From: an uncultured Treponema sp.
GTDB lineage: Bacteria > Spirochaetota > Spirochaetia > Treponematales > Treponemataceae
NCBI GenBank assembly: GCA_934718065.1
Contig: CAKUZR010000002.1
Coordinates: 162,901 to 226,900, forward strand
DNA length: 64,000 bases
Reading direction: 5' to 3'
Shown: piece after piece, positions 25,986 through 35,355 of the stretch
How positions within the stretch are numbered: position 1 is the stretch's first letter
Layout: the number at the start of each line of letters is the position of its first letter
Notes under the pieces: generated by a model
Seen by the model: only the letters and a program-made list of their open reading frames with translations
Databases searched by the model: none
Told to the model about the DNA's origin: nothing
Made by a program: the position numbers and the translations under genes

Positions 25986-27617
25986 TTGCCTGTAGAATCG
26001 GAAACAAAGCCCTGCCTGGTAAAAACTGAGCGGGGCTTTTCTGTTAGTTACAAAAACCATTTTCTTTACTCAAAATACAATCCGGAGCGGAATATTCTTT
26101 CCATTGTTGAAAAAATGGAAATTCTTCCCGGAACGATTTTTTTATGCTTTTCGCCGGTTTTAAAGTACGGACTTGAAGCGCTTGCAGAAAAACTTCCCCA
26201 GAACTGCCTTTTGCTTGGAATTGAAGCGGATGCGGAGCTTTTTAAAATTGCAGACGCAGAAACAAAAAATCTTGGGTGCAGAAAAAATTTTGTCTACAGC
26301 CTGATTCCGCTGGATGAAATTTTCGCTCTTCCAAAAAAAATTGAAGAACTGTGCCAGAACGGAAAATTCCGCCGCGTTGTATATGTTGAATTTTCAGGCG
26401 GTTTTTCACTGAATTCAAATTTATACATCCAGGTTTTTGAAGCCTGCCGGAATTCATTAAGCCAGTTCTGGAAAAACCACATAACTCTTGTAAAATTCGG
26501 AAGAAAATACTGCGCTAACCTGCTGAAAAATCTTCGCCTGATGCCGCGGAGCGTTGAAAAAATAAAAGTCCGGAAACCGATAATTGTTGCGGGCGCAGGC
26601 GAAAGCGCGGCTGAAACTTTAAAAGAAATCAAAAGGAGCGGAAAGCGCGGTGATTTTTTTATAATCGCTGTTGACGCCGCGCTAAAAACACTGAAAGCGC
26701 TTAAAATCTGCCCGGATGCCGCCGTATGCGAGGAAACCCAGGCTATAATCGCAAAAGCTTTCACCGGCTGCAAAAATTTCAGCTATCTTTTTGCAAGTTC
26801 AACAGCGGCAAATTCCGTGGCGCGGATTTCCCCGGAAAAAACAATCTTTTACACGCCGCTTTTTGCAAAAACCGGATTTTTAGAGAACCTAAAAAAAAGC
26901 GGAATATTAAAATTTATCCAGGAACCGCTTGGCTCAGTCGGGCTGAGCGCAACTCAAATCGCACTGAGCATACGTGAAAGCCAGAAAATTCCTGTTTTTG
27001 TCACGGGGCTGGACTTTTCTTATTCAATTGGAAAAACCCACGCCGCAAACTCATTCCACGACACGGCAAGACGCGCCTCCTCAACAAAAATATGCAGCTT
27101 TGAAAATTTTTCCGCCTCGTTCGGAAACGACAGCTCAAAAATCCGCGGAAAAGACGGAAAAACCGCGGTAACAACAACGGCTCTTTCAAGCTACGCAAAA
27201 CTGTTTGAATACAAATTCAGCGGAACTAAAAATTTGTTCGATGCAGGAAAAAGCGGAATAAATTTGGGACTTCCGCAAAAATTCCCGGAGCAAAATTCCG
27301 AAGATTCACCGGAAAACGAAAATGAAACTGAAAAATTTCTTCTACAGAACGAAGACAAGGAAATCAGTTTAAAGATAAAAAACTGGCTTGCGGCGGAAAA
27401 ATACGCCCTGAACGAACTCAAAGCAATTTTCACAGGAAAAACCGGGCTTTCAGAAAACGAACGGAAAGAAAAAATCAAGAATCTTCTGAAAGACCGCGAA
27501 TATCTTTACATTCATTTTCCGGACAGCCACAACATGGATTTTTCCCAGAGTTTTTTGAACCGCATAAGAATCGAAATCGACTATTTTCTTAAAATCATTG
27601 ATCCTCAGATTCCTTAA
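25986..27617 (+). CDS. Maf/MptE-like (DUF115) motility-associated glycosylation protein
   Basis: A 543-residue protein with the DUF115 core: IIVAGAGESAAETLKEI, then FFIIAVDAALKTLKAL and PDAAVCEETQ. DUF115 occurs in Maf proteins that glycosylate flagellin with pseudaminic or related sugars, and in archaeal MptE. In a spirochaete a flagellin-modifying role is a reasonable inference; no sugar genes are next to it. The start is TTG with a GGAG 5 nt upstream, 10 nt after the parvulin-like gene. Its 3' end overlaps convergent lepA by 23 bp. Confidence 0.78.
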   Translation: MPVESETKPCLVKTERGFSVSYKNHFLYSKYNPERNILSIVEKMEILPGTIFLCFSPVLKYGLEALAEKLPQNCLLLGIEADAELFKIADAETKNLGCRKNFVYSLIPLDEIFALPKKIEELCQNGKFRRVVYVEFSGGFSLNSNLYIQVFEACRNSLSQFWKNHITLVKFGRKYCANLLKNLRLMPRSVEKIKVRKPIIVAGAGESAAETLKEIKRSGKRGDFFIIAVDAALKTLKALKICPDAAVCEETQAIIAKAFTGCKNFSYLFASSTAANSVARISPEKTIFYTPLFAKTGFLENLKKSGILKFIQEPLGSVGLSATQIALSIRESQKIPVFVTGLDFSYSIGKTHAANSFHDTARRASSTKICSFENFSASFGNDSSKIRGKDGKTAVTTTALSSYAKLFEYKFSGTKNLFDAGKSGINLGLPQKFPEQNSEDSPENENETEKFLLQNEDKEISLKIKNWLAAEKYALNELKAIFTGKTGLSENERKEKIKNLLKDREYLYIHFPDSHNMDFSQSFLNRIRIEIDYFLKIIDPQIP

Positions 27618-29397
27618 GAACCGCAAGGAACGCGCTCTGCGGAAGCTCAACATCGCCGAACATTTTCATGCGCTTCTTTCCTTCCTTCTGTTTTTCAAGA
27701 AGCTTTCGTTTTCTGGTAATGTCGCCGCCATAACATTTTGCAAGAACGTCTTTTCTGTACGCGCTGACAGTTTCGCGGGCAATAATCTGTCCGCCGATTG
27801 CGCCCTGGATTGCAACCTTGAACTGCTGATGGCTTATTTCGTTTTTCAGACGCTCGCAGACTTTTCTGGCGCGCTCAGCCGCGCTCGGTTTATAGCAAAG
27901 GAATGAAAGCGCGTCAACCGGCTTTGAATTCAAAAGCATATCAACTTTTGCAAGCTCCGTCGGGCGGTAGCCAATAACTTCGTAGTCAAAAGAAGCGTAA
28001 CCGCGGCTGAAACTTTTCAGCTTGTCATAAAAATCAAAAAGAACTTCGGAAAGCGGCATTTCGTAGGTCAGCTCAACGCGCTTTTCATCAAGATACTGCA
28101 TATTTGTCTGTTCGCCGCGTTTCATTTTGCAAAGTTCCATCAGCGAGCCAAGATATGTGGCTGGAGTTATAATGCTTGCCTTGATGTACGGCTCTTCCGC
28201 GGACTGAATTCTGCCCTGCGGATATTCGCTAGGATTGTCAACAAACATTTCCTCGCCGTTTGTAAGCTTGATCTTGTAGCGGACTGAAGGCGCAGTAAAA
28301 ATTATTGCCTGGTCGTAGTCGCGTTCAAGGCGCTCCTGGATGATTTCAAGGTGAAGAAGCCCCAGAAATCCGCAGCGGAAGCCGTTTCCAAGCGCAATTG
28401 AATTATCTTTTTCATAGACAAGGCTCGCGTCGTTCAGCTTAAGCTTTTCAATGCTGCTTTTCAGCTCCTCGTAGTCATTTGAATCCATCGGATAAATTGA
28501 AGAATACACAACCGGCTTTACTTCCTTGAATCCGGAAAGCGGAGCCGCGGCCGGGTTTGCCGAGCCTGTAATCGTATCGCCAACACTGATGTCCGAAACT
28601 GTTTTTATTCCGGAAATTATATAGCCAACATCGCCGGCTTCAAGTTTTCCTGTTTCCTCGTAATCAACCTTGAAAACACCGCACTGTTCTACTTTGTACT
28701 CAAGCCCTGTGTTCATCATTTTGATTACATCGCCTGTTTTCAAAGTGCCTTCCTTTACGCGCACATGAACAACAACTCCGCGGTAAACATCGTAATGACA
28801 GTCAAAAATCAAAGCCTGAAGCGGCGCGGCCGGATTGCCTTCCGGAGCAGGAAAATAATTTACAATCGCCTCAAGAAGCTCGTCAACGCCTTCGCCGGTT
28901 TTTGCTGAAACAAGCTGCGTCTGGCTGTCGTCAAGCCCAAGCTCCTTGGAAATCTGGTCGCGGCAGGCCGGAATATCCGCGCTAGGAAGATCGATTTTAT
29001 TTATAACCGGAACAATCGCAAGGTCATGCTCGAGCGCCATATACATATTTGAAACAGTCTGGCTTTCAACACCCTGGCTTGCGTCAATAAGAAGCAGAGC
29101 CCCTTCGCAGGAAGCGATTGCCCTTGAAACTTCGTATGAAAAATCAACGTGTCCCGGAGTGTCAACGAAATTCAGCTCGTAGTCATTTCCGTCCTTTGCG
29201 TGGTAAGGAATTGTTACAGCCTGGCTTTTTATGGTGATTCCGCGTTCCCGCTCAATATCCATATTGTCAAGAATCTGGTTCGTCATTTTCCGTTCGTCAA
29301 TAATTTTTGACTTCTGAATAAGCCTGTCCGACAAAGTTGATTTTCCATGATCAATGTGCGCAACAATGCAGAAATTGCGCTTGTACTTCATTTCCAT
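27595..29397 (-). CDS. lepA: Elongation factor 4 (LepA)
   Basis: A ribosome-associated GTPase that back-translocates or remodels stalled ribosomes. The 600 residues contain G1 AHIDHGKSTLSDRL, G2 RERGITIKSQAVT, G3 VDTPGHVDFSYE, G4 NKIDLP, domains II-IV and the LepA C-terminal domain (AKCYGGDITRKRKLLEKQKE). SD AAAGGA precedes the first ATG. It overlaps the 3' end of the convergent DUF115 gene and follows the HtrA-like gene by 11 nt, so it may share that transcript. Confidence 0.97.
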   Translation of the reverse strand: MEMKYKRNFCIVAHIDHGKSTLSDRLIQKSKIIDERKMTNQILDNMDIERERGITIKSQAVTIPYHAKDGNDYELNFVDTPGHVDFSYEVSRAIASCEGALLLIDASQGVESQTVSNMYMALEHDLAIVPVINKIDLPSADIPACRDQISKELGLDDSQTQLVSAKTGEGVDELLEAIVNYFPAPEGNPAAPLQALIFDCHYDVYRGVVVHVRVKEGTLKTGDVIKMMNTGLEYKVEQCGVFKVDYEETGKLEAGDVGYIISGIKTVSDISVGDTITGSANPAAAPLSGFKEVKPVVYSSIYPMDSNDYEELKSSIEKLKLNDASLVYEKDNSIALGNGFRCGFLGLLHLEIIQERLERDYDQAIIFTAPSVRYKIKLTNGEEMFVDNPSEYPQGRIQSAEEPYIKASIITPATYLGSLMELCKMKRGEQTNMQYLDEKRVELTYEMPLSEVLFDFYDKLKSFSRGYASFDYEVIGYRPTELAKVDMLLNSKPVDALSFLCYKPSAAERARKVCERLKNEISHQQFKVAIQGAIGGQIIARETVSAYRKDVLAKCYGGDITRKRKLLEKQKEGKKRMKMFGDVELPQSAFLAVLKESEDQ

Positions 29398-29408
29398 TTT
29401 TGTTCCTT

Positions 29409-31025
29409 TTAAAAATAATAAGGGCTGTCCAATGCTGAACCAATCCTGATTGTTATGTCAAGATACCCTTTCTTCTTTTTTCGTGTATTCATTGTTACTG
29501 AAACCGCATCTTTTTCCGGGGTGAATTCCACATCGGTGATTGAAACTGGATCCATAACCGAAAAACCGGATTCATCGGCGACACTGCCTTTTAAAACATC
29601 TGAAATTGTAAAACGCCGCGAATAAGTCGTGGAAACCGGCAGAAGCTCCATTCCAAAAATCGGAACAAGCGAAGTTGAAAGCAAGTCTGACTTGTAAATT
29701 TCATATCCTGGCTGCTGCGGCCGCTCCTCAAGATAAATATTCACGGAATATTCTTTTTCATCGCGCTGATAGGAAAATTCAACAATAGATTTCGCGCTGA
29801 AATTCCTAAGAACATCCTGAGCGTTGTCTATTGAATAAATCCGCGTTCCATCCACCGCTGTGATTATATCGCCTTTTTTCAAGCCTGCGCGGAAAGCGAC
29901 TCCACCCGGCATTACGTACTGAATTTCAAGGCCGGCGTTTTTTCCGTTCTGCTTGTAAGTGTGGCCGTAAGTTCCAATCCAGACATGATTTCTTTTTCCG
30001 CCGTGGAAAAGAAACGGAAGGTCCTGCCGCAAATATTCAACCGGAATCGCAAAATTCAAGCCCTGGTACTGCATGATTCCTGCAAAGACAATCGCCTGAA
30101 CTTTCATCTGGTCGTCAATAAGCGGCCCGCCGGAATTTCCGGAATTAACAGCTGTGTCAATCTGAAGAACATTTCCGGTTGTAAAAAGTTTTCTGTCAAC
30201 CGAGGAAACTATTCCGCTGGTCAAAGTTCCGTGGAGCCCCAGCGGTGTGCCGATTGCGCTGACTTTTGCCCCAATCTGCAAATCCTGGCTGGAGCCAAGC
30301 TCCAGAATATAAGGCGGATCGATTTCAACTTTAAGCAGAGCCAAATCCAAAACGCTGTCGTAGCCCACAACTTTCGCAGGAATCCGGGTGTCCTGGTCAG
30401 AGGCAAGCTTTATGTAAAGCCGCGAATATCCTTCGTACTTTGGATCAACCATATCATTTATAACATGATGATTTGTAATCAGATAGCCGCGCTTGTCAAT
30501 AAAAAATCCTGAGCCAAGAACTCTGTCCGCGTAGCCGATTCCATTATGAATCGCAATTCCCTTGTCAACCCAGATTGTTACCGTGGCATCAATGCAGTTC
30601 TGAATATTTTTCGGAAGCAAAGATTTTTCCACCACAAATCCAGGGACGTTGTAAAGATATTCTGAATAAAGCTGTTTTTCCGAAACAGAAAGCTCATCCA
30701 GTTTTTTATAGCCGACAGTTTTCAGCGTTTTATAAATCTGCCAGCTTTCAAAAAGTTTTTTTTCATTGTTGAACTGCTTAAGCTTTTCAAAAAGCAAATC
30801 CGAATATTCATTGAAAAGCGTTTCATCGTTTATAAGGCACGAACGCCAAAGCGCAAGCTCCGGATTTTCTTCCCCGATTTTTTTAATCCGGGCAATTTCC
30901 GCGTTAAGCACATCCTGTTCCGTGTAATCCGGCATGGAAAACACATCTTTTGGCCGCGTTACGCTTGTGCAGCCGAGCAGAGAAAATATAAAAATCCACG
31001 AAAACAGAAAAATTTTATTGCTCAT
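29409..31025 (-). CDS. HtrA-like serine protease, lipoprotein
   Basis: A lipidated trypsin-like protease with PDZ module. With the start at 31025 the protein begins MSNKIFLFSWIFIFSLLGC, a clean signal with lipobox. Catalytic triad: H in LITNHHVIND, D in DSVLDLALLKVEI, S in NSGNSGGPLIDD. A PDZ domain follows (GGVAFRAGLKKGDIITAVDG), and a second PDZ-like segment lies at the C-terminus (VLKGSVADESGF). The open frame reaches 31079, but the ATG at 31025 overlaps the upstream stop by 11 nt, fits the signal peptide, and is the more likely start. Confidence 0.88.
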   Translation of the reverse strand: MSNKIFLFSWIFIFSLLGCTSVTRPKDVFSMPDYTEQDVLNAEIARIKKIGEENPELALWRSCLINDETLFNEYSDLLFEKLKQFNNEKKLFESWQIYKTLKTVGYKKLDELSVSEKQLYSEYLYNVPGFVVEKSLLPKNIQNCIDATVTIWVDKGIAIHNGIGYADRVLGSGFFIDKRGYLITNHHVINDMVDPKYEGYSRLYIKLASDQDTRIPAKVVGYDSVLDLALLKVEIDPPYILELGSSQDLQIGAKVSAIGTPLGLHGTLTSGIVSSVDRKLFTTGNVLQIDTAVNSGNSGGPLIDDQMKVQAIVFAGIMQYQGLNFAIPVEYLRQDLPFLFHGGKRNHVWIGTYGHTYKQNGKNAGLEIQYVMPGGVAFRAGLKKGDIITAVDGTRIYSIDNAQDVLRNFSAKSIVEFSYQRDEKEYSVNIYLEERPQQPGYEIYKSDLLSTSLVPIFGMELLPVSTTYSRRFTISDVLKGSVADESGFSVMDPVSITDVEFTPEKDAVSVTMNTRKKKKGYLDITIRIGSALDSPYYF

Positions 31026-33150
31026 TTTTGCCGCTTTCATCATAAATTGTTTTGTCATAAAAAGGAAGAATTTCACCATAAATATTCTGCGCTATTTTCA
31101 CAGCCATCATCCTGTTTTTTTTGCTTTGAAGAACAACGCTTATTCCCTGCTCCAAAGATTTGTCAAAATTTTCCAGAAGGAATTTTTCATCGTCAGCATC
31201 GCCTGCTTTTCCTATCCAGTAAAACGAATTTGACGCGCCTTGAGTTACAGGGAAAAACTGTTTTTCATATTCAACTTTCACAGGAACTGAATTCCACAGC
31301 GTTACGGTAACTAGCTTGCGTTCAGGATTTGTGTAGAACTGAGCGTCTTCAATAACAGGAGAAGCCGAATCCGCCTGAGGATAGCGTTTGTACCGGATGT
31401 CCCAGCGGGAATCGCCGTCAAAATCCCAGCTGGAAATTTTTCCGTTGTCGCCAAGATATTCCTCGGAAAAATCAGGAATTGTGTCGCCGTTTGAATCAAT
31501 CTGAACCATTTTCATGTAAATTCCCGAGCCTGAAGTGGCGTGCCCGAACAAATTCGTCATAATCTGGCTCTGCTCGGAAGCTGAAATGTTCAGAAGATTT
31601 TCCGGATCATAGCCGAAAGTTTCAACGGTTTCAAAAATTCCGTCGCCGTCGTTGTCAACTGAACGCACAGACGGAAATCCGTCAGAAAATTCAGCGCGCG
31701 CATAAATTTTTCCGTCCGCAATATATTCGGCAGTCTGAAATTTTCCTTCAAGAACATAAAAACGAATTCTTGCGCCGGGACGTTCCTCCGAAGAAATTTC
31801 GTAATTTGAACAGTTCCGCAGAAGCGCGCTTTCATCCAAAGATTCCGCATACGGAAAAACTTCCGGAACATAAAAATCAATTCCAAAAAGAGATTCTGCG
31901 GTTTCAAGCGGCTTAATTTCAAACGGCGACCAGCGGAGCGATTCATCCGCAAGATTAAAAACTGCCTCGCCTTCAGAAGTTCTTTCCGAGTCAAAAACCG
32001 CCTTTATAATAGAAGGATAAGTTCCATAGTAAAGCTGGATATTTCCCTGAGTCAGGCGCAAAGTTTCCGGAACGCCAAAATCACATTCAGCGGACCATTC
32101 AATAACGCCGTCATTTTCCTTGTCCCATGAAAAATTTGCAGGCCGGCCGCGCATATATTTTACGGAAAGATTCGGCTCAAGGTCAAAATCCGTGTCAAAC
32201 GAAAGAGTTCCAGAAAAAGCGTCAAGATGCTCCTTTACAGAAGCGACTGTTTCCTCATCCGAAATCATCGGCAGAATGTCAACAAGCATTTCCGCGGAAA
32301 CAGACTCGTCGGCAAAAGCGCAGAAATAATCCCAGGCCTCCTGCTGGGACATAAGGCCGCATTTCAGGGCGACCAGCGCATACAGCGGATGCCTCATTCC
32401 GTGCGATGAAAAAGCCTGAGCCAGACGTTTCTGCTGCTCGCCGGACGCAAAAAACACAGAGTAAATTTCAAGCTCCGCATCCGGATTGTCATATTCAGGC
32501 ATTTTTGCAAGAAATGAATCCGCGATTTTCTGAACAAGACCAGAGCCAGTCTGAAAATCCCCGCCGGAATTCACCGGGCGCAAAAAATCATATTCATGCT
32601 TAAAAAAAAGTTTCGGGAAACGCTTGTCCGAAGGATAAATTTTCCGGGCGGAATTTATTTTGTTCCGGGCTTTTTCAACAGATTCAGCAGTCCGGATTCT
32701 GTAATACGATTTTGCGCGGATAAATTCTGCGTCCGAAGAATAAATAAACGGCTCTGCGTCAAGAATTCCAACCGCCTGGTCATAATTTCCTGTGTCGCAC
32801 AAAAGATCCGCATAAAGAATTCTAGCTCCGTCGCGGTTGTAGTCCACCCACTCGCCTTCTGTGAGCGCATGGGAAACAAGAGGAATCAGCTCAGCCCTTG
32901 AAGCGCCAAGCCCGGATTTTGCAGCCGCTTTTACATACCAAAGATCGGAAACGCCCTCGTCATAGGCAAGACCAAGCTCAGCCTGCGCCAGAGCATTTTC
33001 ATAGTCATCAGAAGAAAGAAACGATTCTGAAAGTTTCAGGCATCTTACCGCAGTCCGTCTGTTCGCCGCAGAAAGCGACGAGCTCACCGCAAACAAAAAA
33101 AATCGGGCAGACAACAAAACAAACAGCGAAAGAAAAATCTTCTTTTTCAT
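31015..33150 (-). CDS. Large periplasmic protein with TPR-like N-terminus
   Basis: A 711-residue exported protein (signal peptide MKKKIFLSLFVLLSARFFLF). Residues about 25-200 look like tetratricopeptide helices (SDDYENALAQAELGLAYDEG). The C-terminal third has EF-hand-like, aspartate-rich loops (DNDGDGIFETVETFG, DSNGDTIPDFSEEYLGD, DFDGDSRWDIRYKRY) resembling calcium-binding or propeller loops. I do not recognise a named family. It starts 12 nt after tilS and overlaps the following HtrA-like gene, so the two products may work together in the envelope; this is inference. Confidence 0.7.
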   Translation of the reverse strand: MKKKIFLSLFVLLSARFFLFAVSSSLSAANRRTAVRCLKLSESFLSSDDYENALAQAELGLAYDEGVSDLWYVKAAAKSGLGASRAELIPLVSHALTEGEWVDYNRDGARILYADLLCDTGNYDQAVGILDAEPFIYSSDAEFIRAKSYYRIRTAESVEKARNKINSARKIYPSDKRFPKLFFKHEYDFLRPVNSGGDFQTGSGLVQKIADSFLAKMPEYDNPDAELEIYSVFFASGEQQKRLAQAFSSHGMRHPLYALVALKCGLMSQQEAWDYFCAFADESVSAEMLVDILPMISDEETVASVKEHLDAFSGTLSFDTDFDLEPNLSVKYMRGRPANFSWDKENDGVIEWSAECDFGVPETLRLTQGNIQLYYGTYPSIIKAVFDSERTSEGEAVFNLADESLRWSPFEIKPLETAESLFGIDFYVPEVFPYAESLDESALLRNCSNYEISSEERPGARIRFYVLEGKFQTAEYIADGKIYARAEFSDGFPSVRSVDNDGDGIFETVETFGYDPENLLNISASEQSQIMTNLFGHATSGSGIYMKMVQIDSNGDTIPDFSEEYLGDNGKISSWDFDGDSRWDIRYKRYPQADSASPVIEDAQFYTNPERKLVTVTLWNSVPVKVEYEKQFFPVTQGASNSFYWIGKAGDADDEKFLLENFDKSLEQGISVVLQSKKNRMMAVKIAQNIYGEILPFYDKTIYDESGKNEQ

Positions 33151-33162
33151 AAAATATTTCCC

Positions 33163-34638
33163 CTACTTTCTTTCCGCAGACTCAGGTTTTACAATCCAGT
33201 TTTTAAAGCCGAGCAAAGACCCCAGAACAGCCGTTATCTCCTGGCTCTTGCTGGAAAGCTCCTGAACAACAGGAACGGAATTCTTAAGCTCAGACGGAAC
33301 GCGCCAGTCTGAAAGAACATCCGAAACAGATTTTTTTCCGCCGCCGGCAGTCCGTACAAAATCATCCTGCTGACGGCTGCGCACGCAAAACGGAACCGGA
33401 ATATTTTTCAAAAGAATTTCATCCTTTTCCGAGCAGAAAGCCACTTCCGCAGATTTTTTGTCTTCTGAAAGCGCTGCAGATGCCTCGCACCCAGAAAACG
33501 AAAACTGAATATCATCATCTATTATAACAAAAAAAGAAGATTCAGTCGCTATCAATTCATTTTTTTTAATTTCAATTTTATTTCCATCAAAGCAAAACAA
33601 AAGGTTTCCCGCATTTTTTTTCACTGATTTTTTTGAAGAGGCGGAAAAATCCACCGCTTCAAAAAATTCCTTCAGAAACAAAAACGGAATTCTTCCGCCG
33701 GAAACTTTTTCAGAAGATTTTTCACCTGCGCCAGATTCACCGCGCCGGCAAAGCAAATCTATTCCGGCAAAAATCTGCCGCCTTTTTAGCGCAGCCGGAA
33801 GCTTCAAAAAATCCGCCCCGGAACATTCAACGCAGTTTTTATTTAAAACCCAAAAATCCGGCTTTACAAGAGAATTCAGCGCGGCTTCGTCGTCAAAAGC
33901 TTTCTGAGAACCGCTCAAAAGAGCTTTTTCAAAGCCTGGAAAATTTTCCTTCAAAAACGGAACAAGTTTCTGGCGGATTCTGTTCCGCATATAGTTCGTG
34001 TCAAAATTAGTTGAATCCGTCCGCCATGGAATTTTCCGCGCCGAAAGATATTCTTCAATCTGAGTTCTGGAAACATCCAGAAGCGGACGCACAAAAATTC
34101 CGCGGCGCGCGCTGATTCCGCAAAGCCCCGAATTTCCGCTTCCCTGCAAGAAACGCATAATCAAAGTTTCCGCCTGGTCATTTCTGTTGTGCGCAAGAGC
34201 GACAAAAGCCACATTTTCCCGGGCGGAAAATTCCTCGAACGCCTGGTAGCGCAAAAAGCGGGCAGCCTCCTCAACGCCGTTGCCGCGTTTTTCAGACTCG
34301 GAAAAAACTGCGCCGCGCTCAAGCTCCTTCACAAAAACCTCAACGTCAAAACCCTGGGAACGGAAAGTTTTTCCAAGCGAAACAACAAAATCAGCGTCCG
34401 CCCCGCTTTCAGCCTTGCTCCGGATATTATGGTTCACGGTCAGCGCTTTAAGAGGAACTTTAAATTTTTCAGAAATGCGGCAAAGCGCGGCAAAAAGAGA
34501 AACAGAATCCGCGCCGCCGGAAACAGCAACGCCAAGGCTCAAAGAATTTTTTGCAATCCAAGACAAATCAAAACCGCTTTTTTCAAGATTTTTTTCAATA
34601 TGATTTTCAAAATTGATGATTTTGTCTTTTTTTTCCAT
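33163..34638 (-). CDS. tilS: tRNA(Ile)-lysidine synthase
   Basis: Converts C34 of tRNA-Ile(CAU) to lysidine so that it reads AUA. The ATP-pyrophosphatase loop is AVSGGADSVSLFAALC; ALAHNRNDQAETLIMRFLQGSG and YMRNRIRQKLVPFL are also TilS hallmarks. The C-terminal substrate-binding part contains PFCVRSRQQDDFVR. The frame opens 8 codons earlier, but MEKKDKIINFENH (34638) is the likelier start because the earlier one lies against a terminator. An intrinsic terminator separates it from rplY upstream. Confidence 0.93.
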   Translation of the reverse strand: MEKKDKIINFENHIEKNLEKSGFDLSWIAKNSLSLGVAVSGGADSVSLFAALCRISEKFKVPLKALTVNHNIRSKAESGADADFVVSLGKTFRSQGFDVEVFVKELERGAVFSESEKRGNGVEEAARFLRYQAFEEFSARENVAFVALAHNRNDQAETLIMRFLQGSGNSGLCGISARRGIFVRPLLDVSRTQIEEYLSARKIPWRTDSTNFDTNYMRNRIRQKLVPFLKENFPGFEKALLSGSQKAFDDEAALNSLVKPDFWVLNKNCVECSGADFLKLPAALKRRQIFAGIDLLCRRGESGAGEKSSEKVSGGRIPFLFLKEFFEAVDFSASSKKSVKKNAGNLLFCFDGNKIEIKKNELIATESSFFVIIDDDIQFSFSGCEASAALSEDKKSAEVAFCSEKDEILLKNIPVPFCVRSRQQDDFVRTAGGGKKSVSDVLSDWRVPSELKNSVPVVQELSSKSQEITAVLGSLLGFKNWIVKPESAERK

Positions 34639-34661
34639 AGAAATAAAATTGAAGTTAAACA

Positions 34662-34691
34662 AAAAGAGCTGCCAAAAATGACAGCCCTTTG
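34662..34691 (-). terminator. Intrinsic terminator after rplY
   Basis: On the minus strand AAAGGGCTGTCA-TTTT-TGGCAGCTCTTT forms a 12-bp stem (two G-U pairs) followed by a T-run. It lies 15 nt after the rplY stop. Confidence 0.8.
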
Positions 34692-34705
34692 AAAATCAGC
34701 ACGGC

Positions 34706-35260
34706 TTAGCCGCGAGCTGGAGCAATACTTACAAGCGAAAGTTCGCCGTCTGTAAGCACAGTAACATCTTTTCCAAGATTCAAATCTTTTACTTTGTAAA
34801 CATCACCGATGTTCAATCCAGAAACATCGATAACGATTCTTTCAGGAAGATTTGCAAGTGTAGCCAGAACTTTTACCTCTGGAACACGCTTTACCATAAA
34901 ACCACCCTTCAGAACGCCGACCGGGTTTCCTGAATACTGAATCTTATATTTGTAAACAAGTTTTTCATCAGCATTAGGCGCAAAAAAGTCAACATGAAGA
35001 ACAGAATCATTGCGGATATTGTATTCAACATCCTTGATAAGAACGTCTTCTTTTTTTCCGTCAACAACCAGCTCAACAGGTGTAGAACCAGTGATTGTGC
35101 GCCAAATTTTGTTAAATTCAACAGCATTAACTTCGATTGAAGTAGCCTCACCCTTGTGGTTGTAAACAACAGCAGGGATACTACCTACTTTTCGAAGATT
35201 TTTGGCAGCTGTTTTTCCAGTAGTAGAACGAACTTTTGCATTCAAAGTCTGCTTAGTCAT
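34706..35260 (-). CDS. rplY: 50S ribosomal protein L25 (Ctc type)
   Basis: Binds 5S rRNA in the large subunit. The 184-residue length shows the long Ctc form: N-terminal L25 domain (TLNAKVRSTTGKTAAKNLRK, GSIPAVVYN) and the TL5 C-terminal domain (PVGVLKGGFMVKRVPEVKV, RIVIDVSGLNIGDVYKVKDL). A good SD (AAGGAGC) and promoter precede it and an intrinsic terminator follows. Confidence 0.96.
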   Translation of the reverse strand: MTKQTLNAKVRSTTGKTAAKNLRKVGSIPAVVYNHKGEATSIEVNAVEFNKIWRTITGSTPVELVVDGKKEDVLIKDVEYNIRNDSVLHVDFFAPNADEKLVYKYKIQYSGNPVGVLKGGFMVKRVPEVKVLATLANLPERIVIDVSGLNIGDVYKVKDLNLGKDVTVLTDGELSLVSIAPARG

Positions 35261-35301
35261 TTTCTAAAAGCTCCTTATATCCTTAAAAAATTAAGTAAAC
35301 A

Positions 35302-35331
35302 ATTTTACCACAAAACGCACAGAAATGTAAA
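35302..35331 (-). promoter_or_regulatory. Predicted promoter of rplY
   Basis: TTTACA (35326-35331), 18 nt, TAAAAT (35302-35307) on the minus strand, leaving a leader of about 35 nt with SD. GTAAAC at 35328 and GTTTAC at 35344 form an imperfect dyad just upstream. Confidence 0.5.
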
Positions 35332-35355
35332 CAGGTCATTGCGTTTACACTGAAT

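Noticed and set aside
31026..31079. Longest start of the HtrA-like gene at 31079
   Set aside because: It would put extra residues before the signal peptide and overlap the upstream gene by 65 nt; the ATG at 31025 gives a normal lipoprotein signal.
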